Notes: generated by a model from the letters alone, not told the origin. A stretch of 64,000 nt of DNA from SIG565 sp045540055 (GCA_045540055.1 JAZQGO010000003.1:1-64000); one strand, 5' to 3'. Numbered from the stretch's first letter, positions 25,407 through 35,158 are shown. A program made the numbers and translations.

Positions 25407-26030
25407 ATGTACCAAAAATACATAAAACGATTGTTAGATTTTTCTCTGTCACTATTCGCGTTATTGGTTTTGTCACCCTTTCTGCTTTTATTTATCATAT
25501 TGGGCGCAATCATAATGAAGGGCAACCCCTTCTTTACGCAGGATAGACCGGGAAAAGATGAAAAGATATTCAAGCTTATAAAATTTCGCACAATGACCTG
25601 CGAAACCGATGAAAACGGTGAGCTTTTACCCGATGACAAGCGCCTTACAAAATACGGCAAGTTTATTCGCTCTACCAGCATTGACGAATTGCCCGAGCTT
25701 ATAAATATTTTAAAGGGTGATATGTCGATTATCGGACCAAGACCGTTACTCGTTAAGTATTTACCACTCTATAATGAGCAGCAAAAGCAAAGACATCTTG
25801 TGCGCCCGGGACTTACGGGTCTTGCGCAGGCAAGCGGTAGAAACGCAGTGTCGTGGGAAGAAAAATTCGCATTTGATGTTGAGTATGTACATAATATTAC
25901 CTTTTGGAGTGACGTAAAGATTATTTTTAAAACAGTAGGTGCTGTTTTTGCCCGAAAGGGTATAACTTCTGAAACGTCGGTTACTATGGAAGAATTTAAG
26001 GGAACCGAAAAGGAGACGGTAAATGTCTGA
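25407..26030 (+). CDS. Priming sugar-phosphate transferase, PglC-like
   Basis: Membrane-associated polyprenol-phosphate phosphoglycosyltransferase (small monotopic type) that attaches the first sugar-phosphate to undecaprenyl phosphate. 207 aa. It has a re-entrant hydrophobic helix at about residues 10-36, FKLIKFRTMT, RSTSIDELPELINILKGDMSIIGPRPLL with the catalytic Asp-Glu pair, and RPGLTGLAQASGRN. It overlaps the next gene by 8 nt. It starts repeat-unit assembly for this locus. Confidence 0.94.
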   Translation: MYQKYIKRLLDFSLSLFALLVLSPFLLLFIILGAIIMKGNPFFTQDRPGKDEKIFKLIKFRTMTCETDENGELLPDDKRLTKYGKFIRSTSIDELPELINILKGDMSIIGPRPLLVKYLPLYNEQQKQRHLVRPGLTGLAQASGRNAVSWEEKFAFDVEYVHNITFWSDVKIIFKTVGAVFARKGITSETSVTMEEFKGTEKETVNV

Positions 26031-26643
26031 TTTAATTATTATAGGCGGGGGCGGTCACGCAAAGGTGATTGCCGATTTAGCTATAAAAACAGGCTACAAT
26101 GTTGTTGGTTTTTTAGATGATAATGACAGGGTTACCGAAATGCTGTCGTTAAAAAGATTAGGCAGGGTAGAGATTTGTGAAAACTATGCCCATAGTGCAA
26201 AATTTGTTATCGGAATAGGCAACAATAAGATTAGAAAAGAAATTTTTGAAAAATATAAATTAGAGTATGTAACACTTATTCATCCGTCTGCTGTTATTGC
26301 AAAATCTGCTAAGCTTGGCATCGGTGCTGTTGTTTTGGCAGGTGCAATAATAAATGCCGATGCCAAAATCGGTGAACAGTCCATTATCAATACAGGAGCC
26401 GTTGTAGAACACGACTGCGTAATCGGCGAGTTTACAATGGTGGCGCCTAGGGCGACAGTTTGCGGTTTTTCAAAAATAGGTAATAGCTGCTGGATAGGCG
26501 CCGGCAGTGTTGTGAACAACGTTATTTCGGTTTGTGATAATGTTATTGTCGGCTCAGGCGCAGTTATAATAGCAGATATTCACGACGCGGACACCTATGT
26601 AGGTGTTCCTGCGAAAAAGATTAAAAGCGGTGAAAAACAATGA
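26023..26643 (+). CDS. Sugar O/N-acyltransferase, PglD/NeuD-like (left-handed beta helix)
   Basis: 206-aa acetyltransferase. The N-terminal Rossmann-like part is IIIGGGGHAKVIADLA; the C-terminal part is hexapeptide repeats (IHPSAVIAKSAKLGIGAVVLAGAIINADAKIG, VVEHDCVIG, CWIGAGSVV). The EHD stretch holds the catalytic His and partner. Beside PglE- and PglC-like genes it most likely N-acetylates the 4-amino group of the UDP-sugar. It overlaps both neighbours, so it is tightly coupled. Confidence 0.9.
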   Translation: MSDLIIIGGGGHAKVIADLAIKTGYNVVGFLDDNDRVTEMLSLKRLGRVEICENYAHSAKFVIGIGNNKIRKEIFEKYKLEYVTLIHPSAVIAKSAKLGIGAVVLAGAIINADAKIGEQSIINTGAVVEHDCVIGEFTMVAPRATVCGFSKIGNSCWIGAGSVVNNVISVCDNVIVGSGAVIIADIHDADTYVGVPAKKIKSGEKQ

Positions 26644-27788
26644 AAATCTGTTTTGTAACAACCGTTTCCACTACACTGAGGGCTTTTGTTACTGCTCAAG
26701 CTGAATATATAAACAAAAAACATCCCGACTGGCAAATTTCATTTATATGTGATAATGATTTAGGTTTCGCCGGGGAGCTTCCCAAATATATAAATTATAT
26801 TCCTGTCTGTATGAGCCGTGGTGTAGATGTAAAGGGAATTAAAACGATATTTTTACTAGCTAAGATATTCAAAAAAGAGAAATACGACATGATTGTTTAT
26901 GCTACACCTAACGCGGCGCTATATTCGTCCTTTGCGGGCAAACTGGCAGGCATTAAGAGAAGAGTATACTGTCAATGGGGTATTCGTTATGTAGGCTTTT
27001 CGGGAGTTGCGCGCTTTATATTTAAGACTTTAGAAAAAATTATTTGTGCCTTGTCCACAAATATTAATGCTGTAAGCATCAAAAACCGCGATTTTGCCAT
27101 AAATGAAAAACTTTATAAAGCAAAAAAAGCAACGGTCGTAGGCAACGGAGGCACAATAGGTGTAGATTTAACAGAGTATGATATAGCCAAAAGGGAAGAA
27201 TGGCGAAAGCAAAAACGTAAAGAGGTAGGAATTAGCGACGAATTTGTTTTCGGCTTTGTTGGCAGATTGAGTCGCGATAAGGGCGTTGCCGAGCTTCTCG
27301 GTACAACCAAAGAGCTTTCAAAAAAAGCAAAAATAAAGCTTTTATGTGTTGGAGAGAATGAATTGTCGGACAACGCTATTACCGACCAGATTAAAGATTG
27401 GATAAAAAGCAGCGGTGTTGTGATTTTTACAGGTCAAAAAACGCACGACGAGGTTAAAAAATATTATGCTGCGATGGATGCGTATGTACATCCTACCTAT
27501 CGCGAGGGCTTTGGAATGGTTTTACAGGAAGCGGCGGCGATGCAGTGTCCGGTTATTACTACAAATATTCCCGGTGCGTCGGAGGTCTTGCCTGAGAGCG
27601 AGGCATGCATCCTTGCAGAACCACGCGACACAGAAACGCTTAAAAACGCAATGCAGACCTTGGCGTTTAACGAGGCGCTTTGCAAAGAAATCGGCAATAG
27701 GGCAAGAGCCTATGTTGAAGAAAAATATGAAAGAAGCTTAATGTTGGACAACCAACTTAAGCGATATGAAGAATTGCTGGGAGTGTGA
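26640..27788 (+). CDS. Glycosyltransferase family 4 (PglA-like)
   Basis: 382-aa GT-B retaining glycosyltransferase, likely cytoplasmic and acting on the lipid-linked intermediate. The C-terminal domain has FVFGFVGRLSRDKGVAELL, DAYVHPTYREGFGMVLQEAAAMQCPVITTNIPGA, the GT4 EX7E region. The N-terminal KICFVTTVSTTLRAFVTAQAEYI resembles PglA-type transferases. ATGA overlap with the preceding gene. Possibly adds the second sugar. Confidence 0.88.
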   Translation: MKICFVTTVSTTLRAFVTAQAEYINKKHPDWQISFICDNDLGFAGELPKYINYIPVCMSRGVDVKGIKTIFLLAKIFKKEKYDMIVYATPNAALYSSFAGKLAGIKRRVYCQWGIRYVGFSGVARFIFKTLEKIICALSTNINAVSIKNRDFAINEKLYKAKKATVVGNGGTIGVDLTEYDIAKREEWRKQKRKEVGISDEFVFGFVGRLSRDKGVAELLGTTKELSKKAKIKLLCVGENELSDNAITDQIKDWIKSSGVVIFTGQKTHDEVKKYYAAMDAYVHPTYREGFGMVLQEAAAMQCPVITTNIPGASEVLPESEACILAEPRDTETLKNAMQTLAFNEALCKEIGNRARAYVEEKYERSLMLDNQLKRYEELLGV

Positions 27789-27793
27789 AACAA

Positions 27794-28603
27794 ATGATGA
27801 AACTAATGCTTCTCACCGGTGACCCTGAATTCGCCAAAAAGGCAGAGGACTGTGGAGTTGACCGAATATTTCTTGATTTGGAATACATAAATAAAGCAGA
27901 CAGGCAAAAAGGTCGCAATACATTTATCACCCAAAACACAGTGGATGATGTTAAGCCGCTGCGCGAGGTTATAAAAAGGTCGGAATTATTGGTTAGAGTA
28001 AACCCTATAAACCCGCTGTCAAAAGAGGAAATTGATGCTGTGTGTAATGCGGGGGCAGATTTAATTATGCTACCGATGGTCTACGATGCCGAAGATGTTA
28101 AGACATTTATCGAACTTGTCGGCGGCAGAGCCAAAACTGTACCGATGATAGAAACAACCCAAGCAATGTCAAGAATTGATGACATACTTGAAATTGACGG
28201 TGTTTACGAGTTATATATAGGACTTAACGACCTGCATATCGGTCTTGGACTTTCCTTTATGTTTGAGATTTTAAGCGGCGGTCTGCTTGATTATATGGCG
28301 CAAAAAATTAAGGCCAAGGGCATACCATTCGGTTTTGGCGGTATGGGTAAAATCGGCGAGGGTATGTTGCCTGCCGATAAAATCCTTGCCGAGCATTATC
28401 GCCTTGGTTCGTCTAGTGTTATTTTATCTCGCACGTTTAGAAATGAAGTGGACGCGGAGGGCAAGCCTCAGCTCGACTTAGCAAAGGAAATAGCAAAAAT
28501 CAGAACCGAAGAAGAAAAAATATTAAAATGGGGTCAGGCAGAATTCGACCAGAACAATAAAAATGTAAAAAAGATAGTAAGTAAAATTGTTTATGGAGGT
28601 TAA
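27794..28603 (+). CDS. HpcH/HpaI aldolase family protein
   Basis: 269-aa class II, metal-dependent aldolase-like TIM barrel. It shows ELLVRVNPINP, GADLIMLPMVYDAEDV, TVPMIETTQAM (metal-binding Glu) and YIGLNDLHIGLG (metal-binding Asp). Family members cleave or form 2-oxo-3-hydroxy acids from pyruvate and an aldehyde. GGGAG at 27779-27783 favours the ATG at 27794 over a GTG at 27785. It is unusual in a glycan locus and is followed 1 nt later by a hydroxyacid dehydrogenase-like gene, suggesting a shared two-step conversion. Confidence 0.85.
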   Translation: MMKLMLLTGDPEFAKKAEDCGVDRIFLDLEYINKADRQKGRNTFITQNTVDDVKPLREVIKRSELLVRVNPINPLSKEEIDAVCNAGADLIMLPMVYDAEDVKTFIELVGGRAKTVPMIETTQAMSRIDDILEIDGVYELYIGLNDLHIGLGLSFMFEILSGGLLDYMAQKIKAKGIPFGFGGMGKIGEGMLPADKILAEHYRLGSSSVILSRTFRNEVDAEGKPQLDLAKEIAKIRTEEEKILKWGQAEFDQNNKNVKKIVSKIVYGG

Positions 28604-28604
28604 A

Positions 28605-29531
28605 ATGACAGTACTCCTGGATAAGAAGTTTAATATAGAGTCAGCAAAAGGTGTTAATATTATAAAAATTTCTACACCTAAGGATTTAGAGAAATATGAA
28701 AACAGCGAGGTTGTTGCAATTTGCGGAAGCAGAGCAATGGCTATTGCGGCTGATAAATTAAATTTTCCAAACTTGAAAATAGTACAACTGACAAGTGCAG
28801 GATTTGATGGAGTTCCGATTGAGAGCTATGCAAATAAAGGAATAAAGGTAGCTAACGCCGGTGCTGTTTATAGTATACCGATAGCAGAAACGGTGGTTTT
28901 TGGCATTTTACAAATCGCTAAAAAAATCCGTAAAAACCCTAACAATCGCCATTTTAAACTGGTGCGGAGATATAATACAATTACAGAGCTTGCGGGTAAA
29001 AAAATTCTCATAATGGGCGCTGGGAATATTGGTAGTGCTGTGGCGGACAGGCTAACGGGTTTTGAGGTTGTTATAGATGCGTATGACCCTTTCTGCCGCG
29101 AAAAACCGCAGTACAAAAAAATATTGCGAACAAAGGACGAACTCAAAAAAAATCTTAATCAATATGATTATATTGTTTCAACAATGCCCGATAATGAACA
29201 AACCCGGGGTTTTATTAACGGCGAATTGTTTAGCTGCATGAAAAAGACGGCGGTAATTGTTAATGTGGGCAGAAAAACTGTATTTAATCAAAACGATTTT
29301 TATTTTGCACTAAAAAATAAAGTTATTGGAGGTGCGGTGCTTGATATGTTTGAAAAGCTCCCCAACCCAATAACAAATAAGTTTAGAAGGCTAAGAAATG
29401 TTATTGTATGGCCGGGGATTTCGGCAATATCAAGGGAATTAAATTTGCGCCTAATCCAGCACATTACGGCAAATGTTAATGCGATTTTGGAGGGCGGACA
29501 GATTAAAAGTATTATTAATGGGGTGAAATAA
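28605..29531 (+). CDS. D-2-hydroxyacid dehydrogenase-like protein
   Basis: 308-aa NAD-binding protein. It has a catalytic-domain start (VVAICGSRAMAIAA, LTSAGFDGVP), the Rossmann motif KKILIMGAGNIGSAVADRL near residue 130, DYIVSTMPDNEQTRGFING, and VNVGRKTVFNQNDFYFALKN with the substrate Arg. The usual catalytic His region (typically PHxA or PHxS) reads WPGISAIS, so that His appears absent. GGAGG sits 5 nt before the ATG, inside the aldolase 3' end. Either it has altered chemistry or it is inactive as an oxidoreductase. Confidence 0.82.
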   Translation: MTVLLDKKFNIESAKGVNIIKISTPKDLEKYENSEVVAICGSRAMAIAADKLNFPNLKIVQLTSAGFDGVPIESYANKGIKVANAGAVYSIPIAETVVFGILQIAKKIRKNPNNRHFKLVRRYNTITELAGKKILIMGAGNIGSAVADRLTGFEVVIDAYDPFCREKPQYKKILRTKDELKKNLNQYDYIVSTMPDNEQTRGFINGELFSCMKKTAVIVNVGRKTVFNQNDFYFALKNKVIGGAVLDMFEKLPNPITNKFRRLRNVIVWPGISAISRELNLRLIQHITANVNAILEGGQIKSIINGVK

Positions 29532-29532
29532 T

Positions 29533-30504
29533 ATGTTTTTCAGCGTCATTGTTCCGGTTTATAACGTGGAAAAATACTTAAAGCAGTGTGTAGATAGTAT
29601 TTTATCCCAAACCTTTGCTGATTTTGAACTGATTTTGGCCGACGATGGTTCAAATGATTCCAGCGGCGCAATTTGTGATGAATATGCAATGACAGACAAA
29701 CGTGTGAAGGTAATACACAAGAAAAACGGCGGACTCTCGGATGCAAGGAATGTTGGAACTAAAGCAGCAACAGGAAAATATATTGTTTATGTAGATAGCG
29801 ACGACTATATTTCATCGAGTGATTTTCTCAATGAAATATACACAAAAGCGCAAATGGAACCGGATATTATTTGCTATAAATTCAAAAAATATTTCGAAAA
29901 AACTGACGAGTTTTCAGAATGCAAATTCAATTTATCTGAAATTGAAAATTATAACACTATGTGGGAGAGGGTTTTATATTTAGTAAAGCAGGATGCATTT
30001 TATTGTTCAGCATGGACAAAAGCCATCCGCACTTCATTGGTTAAGGATAATGAAATTTACTTTGAAAAAGGGTTGCTTGGCGAGGACCAGGAATGGTATT
30101 ATAGAGTTTTGCTTTGCGCTAAAAGTATTACAGGCATAGATAAAGACTTTATAGTTTACAGACAAAGAGAGAATTCTATTACAGCAACAGCAAAAATAAT
30201 AAATCTTGACGACTGTATGTATTTGTTAAAAAAATGGGAAAAGGGTATCGAGGGTGCCGATATTTCACAAGAATATAAAAATGCATTGTTAAATTCTTTG
30301 GCAAAGCTTTATTGCAACATGCTGGTGTTGTATACAACAATAGAGGATAAGAATAAGAAGAAACACTTAGAAGATGTTAAAAAGCTGGCGACTTTGTTGA
30401 AATACAACAGCAACCCAAGGACGAAAATATTTAGTAAAATCCACAGGGCATTTGGATTTAATATAATGATGTTTGCTCTTAAGATTATTTGTAAAACAAG
30501 GTGA
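29533..30504 (+). CDS. Glycosyltransferase family 2
   Basis: 323-aa GT-A inverting transferase. It starts FFSVIVPVYNVEKYLKQCVDSIL, with LILADDGSNDSS, KKNGGLSDARNVG and the DXD-like VYVDSDDYI at about residue 90. The C-terminal half has LGEDQEWYYRVL, the catalytic ED region of this subfamily. No membrane span. One of several transferases assembling the repeat unit. Confidence 0.9.
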   Translation: MFFSVIVPVYNVEKYLKQCVDSILSQTFADFELILADDGSNDSSGAICDEYAMTDKRVKVIHKKNGGLSDARNVGTKAATGKYIVYVDSDDYISSSDFLNEIYTKAQMEPDIICYKFKKYFEKTDEFSECKFNLSEIENYNTMWERVLYLVKQDAFYCSAWTKAIRTSLVKDNEIYFEKGLLGEDQEWYYRVLLCAKSITGIDKDFIVYRQRENSITATAKIINLDDCMYLLKKWEKGIEGADISQEYKNALLNSLAKLYCNMLVLYTTIEDKNKKKHLEDVKKLATLLKYNSNPRTKIFSKIHRAFGFNIMMFALKIICKTR

Positions 30505-30509
30505 AGGAA

Positions 30510-31811
30510 ATGCAGAAAAGCAATTTGCCTAAAGTATTAGTGGTATCAACTAATGCGTGGCGAGATAATACGGGCATAAACACACTGATACAGTTTTTTA
30601 AGTGTTGGGATAAAGAAAGAATTGCGCAGATTTATACCAAGTCAACACTTCCTAAGACAGAGATTTGTGATAAATTTTTCAGAATTTCTGAAAACGCTTT
30701 GTTAAAGAGTATATTTAAACGGAAAGAGGTTGTCGGAACGGTTGTTCAAAACGCAACCGACGCAACTTTTGATGACAAAGCAACTTTGGCAGAGCAAAAG
30801 CTTTATTCTCACGGAGGAAAAAAACTAAGCGGGTTATTAAGCCTGTGCCGAGAAATAGTTTGGAGCATGGGGAAATGGAAATCAAAAGAGCTTGATGAGT
30901 TCGTTAGGGATTTTGATCCGGATGTTATTTTTATACCGATTTATCCCACTATTTATATGGGAAGAATACAGGAATACATAATTAAGAAAACCGGTAAACC
31001 TGTGGTTTCCTATCTCGCAGATGACAATTATACTTTTAAAACGGTGAAAAAAGACCCCGTCTCCTTAATTTTAAGAAGCGCCTTACGAAAGCATGTTAAG
31101 TTTATTGTAGATAACAGCAAAAAATTACTGGTTATTGCACCAAAGCAAAAAGAGGAATATGATCGCGTCTTTGGTGTAGATAGTGAGATTTTAACAAAAG
31201 GAATTGACTTTTCACAAATACCTTTTGAAGCAAAGGCGCTCAATAAACCCATCAAAATGGTATACACAGGAAAACTTATAATAGGTAGATGGCTTTCGCT
31301 TGCCGCCATAGCGGATACACTTGAAATGGTTAATAAGGGCGGCATAAAGGCCGAACTTGATATTTATACAACCGACACTCTAACGGCAGAGCAGACAAAA
31401 GCGCTTAATCGAGGCGGGTGCGCAGTAAAGGGTGCATTAAAGCTTGATGAGGTGCAAGAAGTTCAAAAAAACGCGGATATTTTGGTGTTTGTTGAGAGCC
31501 TTGAAAACAAATATAAACATATTGCTCGCCTTTCGTTTTCTACAAAGATTACCGACTATCTCAAAAACGGCAAATGTATTTTTGCTATAGGAGATAGTGA
31601 TATTGCACCAATAGATTATTTTAATAGATATGATTCGGCTATTACAGCGACTTCCTATGAGGAAATAGAAACAAAGCTTAAATGGTTGATTGAAAACCCC
31701 GAAAAAATTTCCGAATATAGTAAAAGAGCGTATGATTGTGGCAAAGAACATCACGATACGTCCATTATGGATAAGGTTTTGATAAATACCATAAATGATG
31801 CTATGAAATAA
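30510..31811 (+). CDS. Glycosyltransferase (GT-B fold, family 4-like)
   Basis: 433-aa protein with the layout of a GT4 enzyme: an N-terminal acceptor domain with DVIFIPIYPTIYMGRIQEYI, and a C-terminal donor domain with MVYTGKLIIGRWLSLAAIA and NADILVFVESLENKYKHIARLSFSTKITDYL, where ESLEN-type acidic residues replace the classic EX7E. AAGGTG supports the ATG at 30510; an earlier GTG overlaps the previous stop. Donor and acceptor unknown. Confidence 0.75.
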   Translation: MQKSNLPKVLVVSTNAWRDNTGINTLIQFFKCWDKERIAQIYTKSTLPKTEICDKFFRISENALLKSIFKRKEVVGTVVQNATDATFDDKATLAEQKLYSHGGKKLSGLLSLCREIVWSMGKWKSKELDEFVRDFDPDVIFIPIYPTIYMGRIQEYIIKKTGKPVVSYLADDNYTFKTVKKDPVSLILRSALRKHVKFIVDNSKKLLVIAPKQKEEYDRVFGVDSEILTKGIDFSQIPFEAKALNKPIKMVYTGKLIIGRWLSLAAIADTLEMVNKGGIKAELDIYTTDTLTAEQTKALNRGGCAVKGALKLDEVQEVQKNADILVFVESLENKYKHIARLSFSTKITDYLKNGKCIFAIGDSDIAPIDYFNRYDSAITATSYEEIETKLKWLIENPEKISEYSKRAYDCGKEHHDTSIMDKVLINTINDAMK

Positions 31812-31830
31812 AGACAACGGAGAAAAGAAA

Positions 31831-32892
31831 ATGGAAAAAACGATTTCATTACAGCGAAAAAACTATTGGTCGTTGGATGTTGCAAAGTTTATTTGTGCTC
31901 TGCTAATAATTTCAGCGCATTTTGCTACAGAGTGGGGCAAGTTTCCTACATTTATAGATTATGGCTTTTCGATATACGTAATAGCAGTACCGTTCTTTTT
32001 TTCTTGTAGCGCGTTTCTCTTTTTCAAAAAGTGGTTACCACTGGATAAGAAGTCGCGAAGGGAATATTTAATCAATTACCAAAAAAGAATTTGGATAATG
32101 TATGGTTGTTGGACGGCGGTATATTTCCCGTTTTTAGTGGTAGGTTGGATAAAAGACGGTGTATTTGGGCTAGCCAAGTTTTTAGATTGGCTTCATATGG
32201 CAATTGTTTTTCAGACCTATGCTACAATTTGGTTTTTGCCTGCATTGGCTGTGGGAATAGCAGTAACTTGTCTGCTTGTATCTCGCCTTTCCAAAAAGAC
32301 GATTGCGGTAATAGCGGCTGTTTTGTATGTTTTTGGTATGCTGGGATACACATATAAGTTTTTAATAGACGGTACGGTTTTAGGTGCAATAATGGATTTT
32401 TACTTGATTGTGTTTAAAACAAGCCGCAACGGCCTTTTTAATGCGGTTCCATTTATATTTATCGGGTTTCTTTTTGCTGATAAGCAAATTACTCCTAACC
32501 GCAAGGTGTTTTTGCAAGACGCAGGGCTGTCTGTTATATCGCTTACATTTGTTGCTACCGAAAGTTTTTTACTAAAAATCAAATTCGGAGTTACCGGTAT
32601 GGATATCGGCATTTTTCTGGTTCCTTTCACATACTTCTTCATAAAAATGCTTTTAAATTTGGAATTAAAGGAAAATAAACTGTGGCTATGGTGCAGAAAA
32701 CTCAGTTTATTAATGTTTGTGTCACAGCGATTGTTTTTAACAGCTCTACCGCTTTTACTACCGACACTTTTTGGACTATTGTACAGCAATAGTTATATAG
32801 GATTACTAATTGTATTGTTCTTAATTATTGCTTTTTCGATTTTATTTATAAAATTTAGCGAAAAAGTTAAGGTGTTAAAAATATTTATATAG
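31831..32892 (+). CDS. Acyltransferase family 3 membrane protein
   Basis: 353 aa with about 10 hydrophobic segments. The N-terminus YWSLDVAKFICALLIISAHFATEW carries the AT3 signature, with the conserved His near residue 31 and an FFSCSAFLFFKK segment. Such proteins add acetyl or other acyl groups to extracytoplasmic sugars. GGAG lies about 8 nt before the ATG. Specific substrate not predictable. Confidence 0.85.
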   Translation: MEKTISLQRKNYWSLDVAKFICALLIISAHFATEWGKFPTFIDYGFSIYVIAVPFFFSCSAFLFFKKWLPLDKKSRREYLINYQKRIWIMYGCWTAVYFPFLVVGWIKDGVFGLAKFLDWLHMAIVFQTYATIWFLPALAVGIAVTCLLVSRLSKKTIAVIAAVLYVFGMLGYTYKFLIDGTVLGAIMDFYLIVFKTSRNGLFNAVPFIFIGFLFADKQITPNRKVFLQDAGLSVISLTFVATESFLLKIKFGVTGMDIGIFLVPFTYFFIKMLLNLELKENKLWLWCRKLSLLMFVSQRLFLTALPLLLPTLFGLLYSNSYIGLLIVLFLIIAFSILFIKFSEKVKVLKIFI

Positions 32893-32901
32893 GTGTTTTT
32901 A

Positions 32902-34113
32902 ATGAAAGTATTGCAGGTAAATGCTATTTATGGTTCTGGTAGCACAGGTGTTATTGTTGAGGACATACATAAATTATGTTTGGAAAGCGGTATAACTTCA
33001 TACGTTGCATATTCTAACTCTAATTATCCTGACAAACAAATAACAAACGGATATAAAATAGGTGGGGTAATAGATAAAAAATTGCACGCTTTACTTTCTC
33101 GAATCAACGGAAAGCAGGCATATTTTTCTTGCGCATCTACACAAAAGTTTTTAAACTATATTGTAAAAATAAAACCAGATGTAGTTATTCTTCATAATCT
33201 GCACAGTAATTTTATCAATCTGAATATGTTGCTGAAATTTTTGTCAAAAAGAAACATTAAAACAATTATATTTTTACATGATTGTTGGTTTTACACGGGT
33301 GGCTGTTTTCATTACACATCTGTAGGGTGTAGCAAATGGCAAAAAAATTGTGGCAAGTGTCCTAAAAAGCATGCTGACACCCCCGCATATTTTCTCGATA
33401 GCTCTGCCAAAATTTTAAAGCAGCGAAAACAGTATATAGAAAAAATCACTAACCTATCGGTAATAGGTGTGTCAGAGTGGATTACAAAAGAGGCAGAGAA
33501 ATCGTTTTTAAATGGCAAAAAAACAACTATATATAATGGTGTTGACACAGAGGTATTTAAATTTACGGCATCTAACTTTAAAAGAAAATATGGTTTGGAA
33601 AATAAAACTGTTGTTTTAGGACCCGCGACAAAATGGTTACAACAAATAAACAAGAGAGTTTTTGAAGAGGTAGTAAATGGTTTGCCGGAAGACTGTGTAA
33701 TGGTGATTTTAGGGTGCAACAAAAAGCAAGCAAAAGCATTGCCGAAGGGTGTTTTGGCTCTGCCATATATAAATAATCGCAACGAATTATGTAAAGTATA
33801 TTCTGCAGCAGATGTATTTGTTAATTGTACAAGGGAGGATTCCCTTTCGTTAATAAATGTTGAGGTGCAATCTTGCGGAACTCCTGTTATAACATTCGGA
33901 AATACAGGAGCAAATGAAACGGTAAATAATATTTCTAGTTTTACTGTTGAAACCGGAAATGCCCAAGAGATGCTCGACAAAATAAAACATATAAAAGAAG
34001 TTGGGAAAGAAGCTTTTTCCAAAGAAAACAGAAAATGGGTAGAGGCAAAATTTTGTAAACACAAAAATTACAGTAAGTTAATAAAGGAAATAGAAGAGAT
34101 TTTCAAAATGTAG
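32902..34113 (+). CDS. Glycosyltransferase family 4, Cys-rich subtype
   Basis: 403-aa GT-B enzyme with the subfamily core IIFLHDCWFYTGGCFHYTS followed by a four-cysteine region (VGCSKWQKNCGKCPKK, near residues 145-160) seen in some colanic-acid-type transferases. The donor domain has DVFVNCTREDSLSLINVEVQSCGTPVITF. AGGTG supports the ATG at 32902; an in-frame GTG 9 nt earlier overlaps that site. Strongly AT-rich coding sequence. Confidence 0.86.
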   Translation: MKVLQVNAIYGSGSTGVIVEDIHKLCLESGITSYVAYSNSNYPDKQITNGYKIGGVIDKKLHALLSRINGKQAYFSCASTQKFLNYIVKIKPDVVILHNLHSNFINLNMLLKFLSKRNIKTIIFLHDCWFYTGGCFHYTSVGCSKWQKNCGKCPKKHADTPAYFLDSSAKILKQRKQYIEKITNLSVIGVSEWITKEAEKSFLNGKKTTIYNGVDTEVFKFTASNFKRKYGLENKTVVLGPATKWLQQINKRVFEEVVNGLPEDCVMVILGCNKKQAKALPKGVLALPYINNRNELCKVYSAADVFVNCTREDSLSLINVEVQSCGTPVITFGNTGANETVNNISSFTVETGNAQEMLDKIKHIKEVGKEAFSKENRKWVEAKFCKHKNYSKLIKEIEEIFKM

Positions 34114-34150
34114 GTAGATTATAAATTTATACCCAGAAGGAGGAGTTATA

Positions 34151-35158
34151 TTGTTTCTTTCAATTATTATACCCGTATACAATTTAGAAGAGTACATTGA
34201 AGATTGCATAGAAAGCTGTTTGAATCAGAGTTTTGAAGATTACGAGATAATATGTGTAAATGACGGTTCAAAGGACAATTCGGCGGCTATATTAGATGCC
34301 TATTCTCAAAAACACCCTAAAAAAATTAAGGTTATTCACAAGCCTAACGGAGGGGTGAGTTCAGCTAGAAACAAAGGATTGGAAATGGCAACAGGAAAGT
34401 GGCTTTGGTTTGTGGACGGCGATGATTATATAGCGAAAAATTGCATACCAGTATTCGCCAAAAACGTTTTAGATGATGACGATTTTGTCCTACTTGATTT
34501 AGACAAGGGTAAGAAAATCGACCTTCCAGAGCTGACAGATTCGGCGCTTAAAAGCGTAAAAATAGACTACAATAACGTCTTTACAACAAACCCTACAAAC
34601 AGTTATGCAGGCGGGGCATCCGTTCATTGGTTTAAAAAAGAAATTATAAAACAAAATAATATTTGTTTTGATGAGCAAATGCGATATAGTGAAGATGTTA
34701 AATTTATTTTCCAATACAAATTAGTTGCAAAAAATGGTGGACGCCTTTTCGATAATATAGTTTATTTTTATAGAGAGCACGCCGGTTCGGCTATGCATTC
34801 GGTCGATTATGAGCAGCAAATAAAGTGCATGAAAATATTAACGGAACTATACCATAATGCAATGTTAAACAATCCACAGCAAAAAGAAGTGTTTTTGCGT
34901 AGAAGAATTGATGCTGTGGAAGTAATACAGTTCAATTTGTTATACAAGATAAGGGATTACAAAAGGACCCTGGCCCAATTGGAAGAGTGGGAAAAAGCGG
35001 GAATATATCCTTACAAGGTCCCTAAAATTCGTAAGGATAAAAGAAAAAAAGCAAAAAGAAAAATTAAAGTAATTATAATCGATTTCATTAAATTAACCTT
35101 TACCAACAAACGCCTTTACCTTTTGCTTTGTAAACTTTTTCAAGATAAAAACACTTAA
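34151..35158 (+). CDS. Glycosyltransferase family 2
   Basis: 335 aa. It starts FLSIIIPVYNLEEYIEDCIESCL, with CVNDGSKDNSA, KPNGGVSSARNKGLE and WFVDGDDYI (the DXD motif). The C-terminal half has MRYSEDVKFIFQYKL and HAGSAMHSV. The start is a TTG at 34151 preceded by a strong AGGAGGAG, so the rare start codon looks real. A basic C-terminal tail (RKDKRKKAKRKIK) may touch the membrane. Confidence 0.9.
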   Translation: MFLSIIIPVYNLEEYIEDCIESCLNQSFEDYEIICVNDGSKDNSAAILDAYSQKHPKKIKVIHKPNGGVSSARNKGLEMATGKWLWFVDGDDYIAKNCIPVFAKNVLDDDDFVLLDLDKGKKIDLPELTDSALKSVKIDYNNVFTTNPTNSYAGGASVHWFKKEIIKQNNICFDEQMRYSEDVKFIFQYKLVAKNGGRLFDNIVYFYREHAGSAMHSVDYEQQIKCMKILTELYHNAMLNNPQQKEVFLRRRIDAVEVIQFNLLYKIRDYKRTLAQLEEWEKAGIYPYKVPKIRKDKRKKAKRKIKVIIIDFIKLTFTNKRLYLLLCKLFQDKNT

